DNA from: Microcoleus vaginatus HSN003
Lineage (GTDB): Bacteria > Cyanobacteriota > Cyanobacteriia > Cyanobacteriales > Microcoleaceae
NCBI RefSeq assembly: GCF_022701255.1
Contig: NZ_CP031705.1
Span: 5,952,001 to 6,016,000 of the forward strand
Length of the DNA: 64,000 bases
Direction: 5' to 3'
The notes under the pieces were generated by a model. The model was not told where the DNA came from. It saw only the letters and a list, made by a program, of their open reading frames with translations, and made no database searches. Position numbers and translations under genes: made by a program. How positions within the stretch are numbered: the stretch's first letter is position 1; each line of letters begins with the position of its first letter. Below, in pieces: positions 34,340-42,338 of this stretch.

Positions 34340-36250
34340 ATGACTGAGCAACCGCACGAAGATTATCTCCCAAATAGCGATTCCCCTGCTCGCTACGAGA
34401 TTCCTTGGATATTTCGTTTTAGCCTAGTTATGGTTGCAAGCTGTGGGCTATTGGCGATATTTGCTGTTGCTTTTAAGTCTAGTTCAACAGTCAAAACTGA
34501 TGTTAGCTCTAAATCTGCGATCCCGCCCAAAATTCTGCCACTTACCACTAAAAAACATCTCCCACACATCCAAAATCTACCGCAAAATCAGGCGCTCATT
34601 AAACCCCAAAATCAGAGAGAAACGCCAACTACCAACCAGAGAATAGTTATTCCTCAATTCCCAGGCAAAAATCCCACAAGTAAAATCAAACACTCACCAA
34701 TTTCCCATTCCCAATCCCCAATTCCCAATTCCGAAGTATTAACAAAATCTACTCAAAAGAAACCTGTCCCACCAGAATCAATAGTAATTTCTGAAGTTCC
34801 ACCAAATCCAGAAATAACAGCAGAATCAATACCTGAAAATACCCAAAATCCAACTATTAAACAGCAATCTATAGCGGATGAATTAGGGGTTGAACTGACA
34901 CTCCAAGAAGTTGTATTTTTAGGCTTAGAAAACAACAGAGATATCAAAAATCAATACCTCGAACGCATCGTCCAAAAACAAGATTTAGCCGTAGCAGAAG
35001 GCTTATTTGTCCCTAGTTTTACACCGAGACTATCCGTGTCATCAATTCGTTGGAGGAATGGGGGAAGAGCCGCCACTACTGGCGAAGTCGATTTATCGGC
35101 CCAGGTGAGTGTCAAAATTCCCACAGGAGGGAATATAAGTTTTGTTTGGAGTAGTAAACAAGGACAAGATGCGAATGGTTTTGGCATTAATAGTGAAGGT
35201 TCTTTAAGTCCAAATCTCACGTTAAATTTTACCCAACCTCTGTTAAGGGGAGCTGGAGTTGCTGTCAATCGAGCACCAATTGAGATTGCTCGCCTGAGTG
35301 AAAAAAGAAATATTCTGAGTTTGAAATCGAGGCTAATTGAGACAATTACTTCAGTAATTTTAACCTATCGAGAGTTGATTAAGGCTCAGGAACAAGTTAA
35401 AATTTCACAAAGTTCTCTGGAAAGTGCCCGTCAGCAATTGGAGATTAATCAGGTTTTGATTGAGGCAGGAAGCGTAGCAAAAGTTGAGATTTTTACAAGT
35501 GAAAAAGCTGTGGCAGATCGGGAAGTGACAGTATTAGCTAGTGAGGAGCAACTGAAGAAGGCAAGATTAGCACTGCTGCAAGTTCTAGACCTCGATCGCA
35601 ATCTTAATATAACAGCAAGAGAAGCTGCTACTGTACAGACTAACCCTCTGGATTTCTCTAATATTCTACCATTAGCTCTGTCAAATAGTCCTGATTATTT
35701 ACAAGTACAGCTCGACCGGGAAATCGCTAAATATCAATTGCTCGTAGCGGAAAATAATCGAAAATGGCAATTGGATGTAAATGCAAGTTATAATAATAAT
35801 GCTACTAATCTTTCAGACAGCAGCTCGGATTTGAGAGCGGGACTGGTTTTGACTCGCGAATTTGGAAATAGAGGAATTGAGCGAAATTTTCAGAATAGTC
35901 GTGTTAAGCTATTACAAGCTGAGAATATTTTAAAGGAGTACAATCAAAAGCTGGAAGTTGAGGTCAGAAATGCAATTCGAGATATAAATTTGAATCTTAA
36001 GCAAGTAGAACTAGCTCAAAGGTCAAGGGAGTTAGCGCAAAAGCAATTAGAAATAGAGCTAGACAAAAGAAGATTGGGAGTGGGAAGTCCTCGGAGTATC
36101 GATATTGTGAATTTTCAGAATTATTTAATAGAGGCTAGAAATGCAGAACTTAATGCGAGAATTGCCTATTTTAATGCTTTGACAAATCTTGATAAAATAA
36201 TAGGTACTACTTTGGATACTTGGCAGGTGAGGATTGAAAATGAAGAATGA
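34340..36250 (+). CDS. TolC-family outer-membrane efflux protein
   Basis: 636 residues. After a single N-terminal hydrophobic segment (about 25-48, FRFSLVMVASCGLLAIFAVAF) there is a ~130-residue Pro/Lys/Gln-rich region and then the OEP domain (about 180-630) with EVVFLGLENNRDIKNQYLE and two helical repeats ending QKQLEIELDKRRLG. Such channels form trimers across the outer membrane and accept an adaptor such as the HlyD protein. The Pro-rich part includes SHSQSPIPNSE, coded by CCCATTCCCAA-type heptamer repeats at 34704-34735. No classical signal peptide seen, which is odd for an outer-membrane protein; the hydrophobic segment may be processed. Confidence 0.85.
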   Translation: MTEQPHEDYLPNSDSPARYEIPWIFRFSLVMVASCGLLAIFAVAFKSSSTVKTDVSSKSAIPPKILPLTTKKHLPHIQNLPQNQALIKPQNQRETPTTNQRIVIPQFPGKNPTSKIKHSPISHSQSPIPNSEVLTKSTQKKPVPPESIVISEVPPNPEITAESIPENTQNPTIKQQSIADELGVELTLQEVVFLGLENNRDIKNQYLERIVQKQDLAVAEGLFVPSFTPRLSVSSIRWRNGGRAATTGEVDLSAQVSVKIPTGGNISFVWSSKQGQDANGFGINSEGSLSPNLTLNFTQPLLRGAGVAVNRAPIEIARLSEKRNILSLKSRLIETITSVILTYRELIKAQEQVKISQSSLESARQQLEINQVLIEAGSVAKVEIFTSEKAVADREVTVLASEEQLKKARLALLQVLDLDRNLNITAREAATVQTNPLDFSNILPLALSNSPDYLQVQLDREIAKYQLLVAENNRKWQLDVNASYNNNATNLSDSSSDLRAGLVLTREFGNRGIERNFQNSRVKLLQAENILKEYNQKLEVEVRNAIRDINLNLKQVELAQRSRELAQKQLEIELDKRRLGVGSPRSIDIVNFQNYLIEARNAELNARIAYFNALTNLDKIIGTTLDTWQVRIENEE

Positions 36251-37252
36251 TGTTAGTTAGTTGTTATCGGATTGAATGAGACTTGTCAGTAATTCCAACC
36301 AGCCTCCATCGGATCGGGAGCGGTAGAATCAGCCGTCAAGCAGATAGGTACAAGGCTAAAAATTTCATTCTTCACAGTAGAAATCTGAAAGTGTTTCGCA
36401 AATGTTACAACTGCGTTGTGCCTACTTGAATGGTTAATTTGCAGTTTAATAATTTTGCAAAATCGGGATGCTCCCGCGAAGCCTTCTTGTTAGAAGGATT
36501 ATAGAGCAATACGGTTCAGTTAAGAAAAATTGTAGCGAAAATGTTGGGCGGAGTGAAACGGAGGGTTCGTTCCACGGGCCCAACCTACGCACGATCTGTT
36601 TTTTAGCACTAACCCAAGCGTATTGGATTATAGAGAAAGTCTTCCACTTTGTCATATTCGCAAAGACATATCCATTCTAAACGATCGCCCCCACCCTCCA
36701 TACCCATCAAAAGCCCCCTCTCCCAATTTGTCATCAAATCCTGACATTTGCTTCAATACCGATCCCCCAAATCTCCCGAATGTCAAGATTCCCTGACATA
36801 TTGATCCCCAAAATCACGAAAATGCGTATAAGTACCCATAATTGAGGGAAAAGACCCCTTGACCCGATCGCAAGTTGTCTGCAACATTGAGTCATGACAA
36901 AACGATCCCAAAGAAATGCTTGGATTAAGCAGCCCTGGGAGTCGAATAGCGCGTGTGCTGCAAGCACAGCGTTGCTAGCAGCACCGATCGCACTCACAAA
37001 ATCGATCTTGTCAATCAAGAATCGACAGAAAAGTTTTATTTATCGGACGGTGCGCGCCGAAGCCAAGAAGTCACAACCCTCGATCGCATTGGGGACAAGA
37101 CAAGCTAAAAACAATCAAGGCTTCAAAGGTTGGAGAGATTTGGAAGCTCGATCGTATTTGCATTTAAAAGAGTTTCTAACTCAAAAAGTCAACACATTTG
37201 TGTTGAAAGGAAAAATCTAACCCGCCATCCCAAATTAGTGGAGAACAAACTC
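36251..37252. promoter_or_regulatory. 1-kb intergenic region with dispersed repeats and leader
   Basis: No convincing gene. 36540-36592 has a TGTTGGGCG...CCCAACCTACG repeat related to the one at 10738. 36480-36700 is shadowed by short opposed frames. 36760-36830 has three TGACAT/ATGTCA boxes. An open frame at 36894-37220 lacks homology. The promoter of the downstream DUF4912 gene probably lies at the right end. Confidence 0.45.
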
Positions 37253-38572
37253 ATGGCAAAAGAACGCCCACCATTAGAAGAGATGACTTTGCGACAACTC
37301 CGCAGAGTTGCTAGCGAATGTGGAGTCTCTCGCTACAGCCGGATGCGGAAATCGCAACTTCTGGCATCCATTCAAGAAATTCAGCGCACCAAATTTTCAT
37401 ACAGTCCATCTCGCAAACTAGAGGCACAAGAAGCAGTGGAAGCAGCAAAGTTTGAACTCGGTCAAGAAGATAGAACCGGCGGTTCTTTGTCATCTGTAGA
37501 TGAAGGTTTAGCAGATTTGCCTAACGGCTACGGCGAAAGCCGGGTTGTTTTAATGCCCCGCGACCCAGAATGGGCCTACACTTACTGGGATATTCCCAAC
37601 GCTCGCAAAGAAGAATTGCGTCGCCAAGGAGGACAGCAACTCGCCCTGCGGATCTACGACGTTACAGATGTTAACCTCGAAACCCAAAGCCCGCACAGCA
37701 TTCAAGAATATCCCTGCGACGAACTGGCGCGGGAATGGTACGTGCCAATCCCCGTGAGCGATCGGGACTACGCGATCGACATCGGCTACCGCTGTGCAGA
37801 TGGCCGCTGGCTGGTATTAGCTCGATCGGCCCAAGTCCGCGTTCCTCCCGTCTATCCTAGCGACTGGATTGAAGATCAATTCATCACCCTCGATTGGGAA
37901 GAAGAGTTGCAAGGCAAAACCTTCGTCGAACTGGTTCCTCCGGCCAAGAAAATGGCACAAGCATCCAATGGCTTCGGTTTCAGCACCGAAAATGCTATCT
38001 ACGAACAAATCTTCGGCATGGCAGAATCTGCCGAATCCCTGCGGGTAGCGGGTTCAGTCTTCGGTTCCATGCAGCACGTCGGCGGTTCGGTGCAGCAAGT
38101 CGGCATCCACGAACAAGCTCTCAGTTCCTACGTGTTCCCCTCCGGTGTCGGAATGTGGGCGGCTCCCACCATGTCAGGTGTCGGTATGTCCGGCCTCACC
38201 ATGTCGGGTGTCGGTATGTCCGGCCTCACGATGTCTGGTTTCGGTATGTCAGGCGTTGGTATGTCGGGAGTTGGCTTCGCCGCCCCGATGCGCCCCCGCC
38301 AGTTCTGGTTAGTTGCTGATGCCGAACTGATCGTTTACGGTGCCACCGAACCGGACGCTACCGTCTACGTAGGCGGACAGCCGATTAAACTCAATGCTGA
38401 CGGCACTTTCCGCTTCCAGATGTCCTTCCAAGACGGCTTAATCGACTATCCGATTTTTGCAGTAGCAGCAGACGGCGAACAAAACCGCGCCATCCACTTG
38501 AAATTCAACCGCGAAACCCCAGAACGGCGCACCAATAGCAAGCAGGATGCTGTTGTTGAATGGTTGGGCTAA
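37253..38572 (+). CDS. DUF4912 protein with Rho-N-terminal (SAP-like) domain
   Basis: 439 residues from ATG 37253 (MAKERPPLEEMTLRQL), with GGAG at 37240-37243; the frame upstream to 37130 is open but unrelated. Residues ~8-45 are a SAP/Rho-N helix-extension-helix (MTLRQLRRVASECGVSRYSRMRKSQL) that can bind nucleic acid. A DUF4912 domain follows (about 95-240, RDPEWAYTYWDIPNARKEEL), then a linker with MSG repeats (about 308-340, TMSGVGMSGL) coded by 15/30-bp DNA repeats, and a second DUF4912-like C-terminal domain (ELIVYGATEPDATVYVGGQPI). Function unknown. A terminator lies at 38712-38746. Confidence 0.8.
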   Translation: MAKERPPLEEMTLRQLRRVASECGVSRYSRMRKSQLLASIQEIQRTKFSYSPSRKLEAQEAVEAAKFELGQEDRTGGSLSSVDEGLADLPNGYGESRVVLMPRDPEWAYTYWDIPNARKEELRRQGGQQLALRIYDVTDVNLETQSPHSIQEYPCDELAREWYVPIPVSDRDYAIDIGYRCADGRWLVLARSAQVRVPPVYPSDWIEDQFITLDWEEELQGKTFVELVPPAKKMAQASNGFGFSTENAIYEQIFGMAESAESLRVAGSVFGSMQHVGGSVQQVGIHEQALSSYVFPSGVGMWAAPTMSGVGMSGLTMSGVGMSGLTMSGFGMSGVGMSGVGFAAPMRPRQFWLVADAELIVYGATEPDATVYVGGQPIKLNADGTFRFQMSFQDGLIDYPIFAVAADGEQNRAIHLKFNRETPERRTNSKQDAVVEWLG

Positions 38573-38711
38573 TCCCAAAGGTAGAAAGGTCGATCGAGCG
38601 GCGGGCGCTCATGCAGGTTTGTGCCAATTTGGGAACCATCACAAGGCATAGCCTCAGCCGATCCTGATTTGTTAAGGTTAATCCCAGACAACAACCCATA
38701 ACACCCCCTAT

Positions 38712-38746
38712 ACACCGTTCTCCTGTTTTTAGGAGCGGTGTTTTTT
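38712..38746 (+). terminator. Rho-independent terminator after the DUF4912 gene
   Basis: ACACCGTTCTCCT (38712-38724) pairs with AGGAGCGGTGT (38731-38741), with one bulged pair, followed by TTTTTT. Position and form fit a terminator of the upstream gene. Confidence 0.85.
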
Positions 38747-38754
38747 GTATTTAG

Positions 38755-38866
38755 AAGGAAGAAGGAAGAAGGAAGTTCGGCAACGGATTCTGTAACGGAT
38801 GTAACGGATGTAACGGATGTAACGGATGTCAGGAAGAAGGAAGAAAAAAGAAGGGAGAAGGAAGAA
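38755..38866. repeat. GGAAGAA and GTAACGGAT tandem repeats
   Basis: 38757-38778 and 38830-38868 have GGAAGAA-type heptamers. Between them, 38790-38829 carries four copies of a 9-bp unit GTAACGGAT. The IS66 element sits in the right end of this block. Confidence 0.85.
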
Positions 38867-38874
38867 AATTTTAG

Positions 38875-40311
38875 GTAATTGCTCAACTAGGGGAAAAAAG
38901 GGAGCCATCAGTAGAGAGAGCTTGTTGAATAGATTGATAAGCAGTTAAACCCTGACGCTTGCCAGTATTAACAACTGAACGAACGGCAGCAAACAAATCT
39001 CGCCCCCATTCCGAACGGAAGCCATTGGTCACACGGCGAAATATCACGCTCATCCGAATCGCCTGTTCACTACTATTATTCGTGGGTGGAATTGTCGCAT
39101 CTTCCAGAAATAGAAATAAATTGTCAATCAGCCCACCGTAACGTTTTCGTAACCGTATACCATCGGGATGCTGTGGTGCTAAATCCAAAATTTTGGTTAA
39201 TCTTTCCTGTAAATTTATTCGATATCTCAAGAGTCTAGTATCATCCATATTCTCCCGTTGCCGATGGATGATCAAAGCCCTTAATAATAACCTCTTCATC
39301 GCTGGGGCAAAAATTCTGTCCCCTGCATCAATCGCATATTGGCAATCCCGCAGTTGATGAGCCAAACACACTTGCCATTGTGGTGCGGGGTGATTTTTTT
39401 GAGCGCTAAATAAGTCTGACACCCAGATATCAGGACGATGTTCTCCTAGAACTTCGTTAATTACCCCAGTTCCTCGACTCGGACGGATGACGTGTAAACA
39501 AACATCTTGGTTCTGAAACACCCACTCCCACTGATTCTGTCCATTAACTCTCGCGCTGGTTTCATCTGAACAAATTAATTTTGCCCGCCGCAACCGATGA
39601 AGTATTTGAGTTACTTGGTCATCTAAACTCGTTTTGACTTTCTCTAATAGGTTGGCGATTGCTCCAACTGAAATCTTGAGTCCAAAGACAGATGCAAATA
39701 TGGACGATAGCCGTTCGTAGCTGATGGCATGAGTGTAACGCAGATATGTAACTAAGCTTTGAATAGAACTGCCAAACGGTGAACCTGGTTCCATTCCCAA
39801 TGGTACAGGTGCAACATACTCAGCCTGACAGCAGGCACACTGACCACCATAACGTTCGATTCGGGTGATGATCGGGCGAATTGGGGGTAGTTCGATTTTT
39901 TCGTAGACCGATTGCAATTTTTGGGTGGCGGCGGTGACTTTCTCTCCACACTGGGGGCAATTTTTGACTTGGGCGATGATTGTTTGGTCGGGATGAGGAT
40001 GTAGTTCTCTTCCCCCTCCGACTCTTCCTAGGCTTCTTTGTCTTTTTATTCCTTGAATTTTCGACGGCTTAATGTTCGGCTTGAATCCTTTGGATGGTTG
40101 AGTGCTGGAATTTTTGCTAGTTTTAGTGGGAGATGAGCCTGGTTTTGGTTCGTATGTGGCTAATGCTGCGCTAAGTTTTTGGATTTCTTGCCATAGCTCT
40201 ACTATCAAGGCTTCTTTTGCCTCGTTCGATAGTTGCTTTAAGTCGGGGAGTTTTTCCATTCCTTTATCTAATGTCTATCTCGTCTTCTTGTCAAGGGGGT
40301 TGAGCAATTAC
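38875..40311 (-). mobile_element. IS66-type insertion sequence, complete, with 8-bp target duplication
   Basis: The element is 1437 bp. Both ends carry the perfect 13-bp inverted repeat GTAATTGCTCAAC (38875-38887 and, reversed, 40299-40311). It is flanked by an exact 8-bp direct repeat AATTTTAG (38867-38874 and 40312-40319), the target size typical of IS66. It holds one transposase gene and no accessory IS66 orfs, as in the single-gene ISBst12-like branch. Intact repeats and duplication indicate recent insertion. Confidence 0.95.
38883..40259 (-). CDS. IS66-family transposase
   Basis: 458 residues. The N-terminal helical segment is followed by a Pro/Ser/Lys-rich linker, a zinc-binding motif (CPQCGEKV with CACCQAEYVAP further on) and the DDE transposase core: ICSDETSARVNG, VWVSDLFSAQ-like region, and NSSEQAIRMSVIFRRVTNGF with the catalytic glutamate. 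This is the IS66 layout (DUF4372-like zinc, transposase_IS66). The product cuts and pastes its own element. The gene is complete and its stop is near the left inverted repeat. Confidence 0.95.
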   Translation of the reverse strand: MEKLPDLKQLSNEAKEALIVELWQEIQKLSAALATYEPKPGSSPTKTSKNSSTQPSKGFKPNIKPSKIQGIKRQRSLGRVGGGRELHPHPDQTIIAQVKNCPQCGEKVTAATQKLQSVYEKIELPPIRPIITRIERYGGQCACCQAEYVAPVPLGMEPGSPFGSSIQSLVTYLRYTHAISYERLSSIFASVFGLKISVGAIANLLEKVKTSLDDQVTQILHRLRRAKLICSDETSARVNGQNQWEWVFQNQDVCLHVIRPSRGTGVINEVLGEHRPDIWVSDLFSAQKNHPAPQWQVCLAHQLRDCQYAIDAGDRIFAPAMKRLLLRALIIHRQRENMDDTRLLRYRINLQERLTKILDLAPQHPDGIRLRKRYGGLIDNLFLFLEDATIPPTNNSSEQAIRMSVIFRRVTNGFRSEWGRDLFAAVRSVVNTGKRQGLTAYQSIQQALSTDGSLFSPS

Positions 40312-40313
40312 AA

Positions 40314-40357
40314 TTTTAGTTATCTAGGAGAGAAGTTTTAGTTATCTAGGAGAGAAG
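40314..40357. repeat. 22-bp tandem duplication beside the IS66 element
   Basis: TTTTAGTTATCTAGGAGAGA... occurs at 40314-40335 and again, identical over 22 bp, at 40336-40357. The IS66 inserted in or beside the first copy. Confidence 0.85.
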
Positions 40358-40685
40358 GAAGAATCAATCTACTGCATAGGTTTTAGCAATTAAGAATGTC
40401 CTCACCCTCATGGCGGTTGCTATATGGCAAAATACCAGGCAAGTGGGCGATCGGCCAAAGTTATACCAATCCTTAAAAGTAGGGATAAAGATAGATTGTA
40501 TGCGAGCATCCGATTGACAACGGCTATCTTATATAGTTTCCGGTTGCATGGGTATTGTTCCAATGTCGAAACAGTCAGTTCCCCCGAAAGCATAATTTTA
40601 GTCAACAGCCAACAGCCAACAGTCAACAGTCAACAGTCAACAATCATCTATCTTATATATAGTCATTTCAAATAAAAAAGAGACA

Positions 40686-41196
40686 CTATTGATCGCAGTA
40701 GGCACAGATGAGTTCATCTAAAGATGTGCCAGGAGGAGCATACATTCTGGCTCGCTTTAAGGCACTAAAATCGTGTTCAATATCGTTCAGGTAGGCGAGA
40801 ATATTTTGGGAGAAAAAGAACTTGATGCTCCGTTTCCTCTACCAGTTCTCGAATGGCTGTTTTTCGATGAATCGGTGCATTATCCATGATTAAGATAGAT
40901 GGCTGGGTCAGAGAGGGTAATAAATATAAAGATAACCACCCTTCAAAACCTTCTGCATTGAGGCTGCCCGTAAAAACCATTGGGGCAATTAAGTCCTTTT
41001 TTCCTTTCCTTCTTCCGGCTACTAGATTTTCTCTTTTCCCCCGTTTTCCTGACTTTTCACCCCAGATTTTTTTGCCTTTTTTTGACCAGCCTAATGCACA
41101 ATCTTGAAACTCTTCAAATCCTGACTCATCAATAAAAACCAGACTTTGACCTCCCGATACTTTAATTAATTCTCGGAGATATCTGTAGTATTTCAT
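40686..41196 (-). pseudogene. IS630 transposase, catalytic part, frameshifted near its end
   Basis: From ATG 41196 the frame gives MKYYRYLRELIKVSGG, VFIDESGFEEF (first Asp) and ILIMDNAPIHR (second Asp) and stops at 40777. In another frame the homology goes on: YLNDIEHDFSALKRARMY, with the third acidic residue, to the stop at 40686-40688. The break is a single extra base near 40790 (YSRLPERY versus YSPYLN...). The start overlaps the upstream ORF by four bases, but the real joining point is a slippery A9 run about 30 bases before. It is therefore the downstream half of a frameshift-made transposase, here inactivated unless the base is an error. Confidence 0.85.
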
Positions 41197-41534
41197 TCTT
41201 TCTTCTCGGTTTCTTTCCTGATAACGAAGTTGTTTTTTTTTCGAGTAATTTTCATTTCTTTAAGAGCATAAGATATGGCACTTGGTCTGACCCCAAACTT
41301 CTTGGCTCTGTCGATTAATCTGGCATCTGGGTTCTCTTTTACATCGTTTTCTAAGGCTTTCCAATCTAGCTTTCTCTTACGTCTTTTTACCTTGGTGGCT
41401 CTAAGGTCTGTCCGACCCAGCCACCGATATATCGTTGCCACAACTACCTGAAAAAGTCCGGTTGCTTGAGCGATACGACCGCCATTTTCTACATAATCCA
41501 CTACTCTTTTTCTCAAATCAATACTGTAAGACAT
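41193..41534 (-). CDS. IS630 transposase, N-terminal DNA-binding part
   Basis: 113 residues, MSYSIDLRKRVVDYVENGGRIAQATGLF, a helix-turn-helix of the IS630 type, then a second one near RAKKFGVRPSAISYALKEM. At ITRKKN the mRNA has nine A (41233-41241 on the plus strand as T9). Shifting by -1 there gives KQLRYQERNREERMKYYRYLREL, continuous with the downstream catalytic ORF, so a programmed -1 frameshift would create the full transposase. This is known for IS630-type elements in cyanobacteria. Confidence 0.9.
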   Translation of the reverse strand: MSYSIDLRKRVVDYVENGGRIAQATGLFQVVVATIYRWLGRTDLRATKVKRRKRKLDWKALENDVKENPDARLIDRAKKFGVRPSAISYALKEMKITRKKNNFVIRKETEKKE

Positions 41535-42338
41535 TTTCCTAGCGGGTTCACTATTTTTATTAATTTTACCTCATTTTTAAATAGTCTCATACTTATTTGA
41601 AATGACTATAGTTTCCGGTTGCATGGGTATTGTTCCAATGTCGAAACAGTCAGTTCCCCCGAAAGCATAATTTTAGTCAACAGCCAACAGCCAACAGTCA
41701 ACAGTCAACAGTCAACAATCATCTATCTTATATAGTTTTCGGTTGCATGGGTATTGTTCCAATGTCGAAACAGTCAGTTACCCCGAAATCATAATTTTAG
41801 TCAACAGCCAACAGCCAACAGTCAACAGTCAACAGTCAACAATCATCTATCTTATATAGTTTCCGGTTGCATCGGTATTGTTCCAATGTCGAAACAGTCA
41901 GTTACCCCGAAAGCATAATTTTAGTCAACAGTCAACAGTCAACAGTCAACAGTCAACAATCATCTATCTTATATAGTTTCCGGTTGCATCGGTATTGTTC
42001 CAATGTCGAAACAGTCAGTTACCCCGAAAGCATAATTTTAGTCAACAGCCAACAGTCAAGAGCGTTGCCCTGAGCGAAGTCGAAGGGTCAACAATCCTCT
42101 TGCTCGTGCAACCGGAATTGATATTAGACAATTCTCTTAATATCTATCTGTAGATAGATGTTTACTTAAATCCCGTTATAGCTCGTTAAATCAAAATTTG
42201 CACTCTTCACTCAAGCATTATTAAGTAAGCTAAAGTTTACTTAAATTTTTATTGCACAAACTCGGTAAATCCAGCGAAACAAAAGAAAGCGAGTTATGAG
42301 AGAAATAAGGCGATCGCACCGCCATTTCTCAAAAGCAA

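Larger units (their letters stand above)
40660..41608 (-). mobile_element. IS630-type insertion sequence in unit 2 of the tandem array
   Basis: About 949 bp with imperfect terminal inverted repeats (TAGTCATTTCAAATAA at the left, its complement at the right) and a TA duplicated on both sides (40658-40659 and 41609-41610), typical of IS630/Tc1-mariner elements. It encodes a two-frame transposase. The transposase C-terminus has a frameshift, so this copy may be inactive. Confidence 0.9.
40524..42124. repeat. Five ~124-bp tandem units with inner heptamer minisatellite
   Basis: Units start CTATCTTATATAGTTTCCGG at 40524, 40648, 41723, 41847 and 41964. Units 1-3 are 124 bp, unit 4 is 117 bp (one heptamer fewer) and unit 5 is rearranged. 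Unit 2 is split by an IS630 element at a TA (removing it gives 124 bp). Each unit has a conserved part with TTCCGGTTGCAT(G/C)GG and a TCAACAG heptamer block. The array ends in TGCAACCGGAATTGATAT (42107-42124), the inverted complement of the unit start. Unit 5 also holds a CCCTGAGCGAAGTCGAAGGG repeat. No gene inside. Confidence 0.9.

Noticed and set aside
36446..36680. Opposed ~70-residue frames
   Set aside because: Mirror images over a repeat; no coding support on either strand.
36894..37220. 108-residue plus-strand frame
   Set aside because: No homology recognised and lies in the leader of the DUF4912 gene; overlaps its upstream region.
40598..42060. CRISPR array
   Set aside because: Units are 124 bp and contiguous without spacers; no cas genes near.
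41867..42073. 68-residue frame in the repeat array
   Set aside because: Translation of the tandem unit; repeated in each copy and not a protein.
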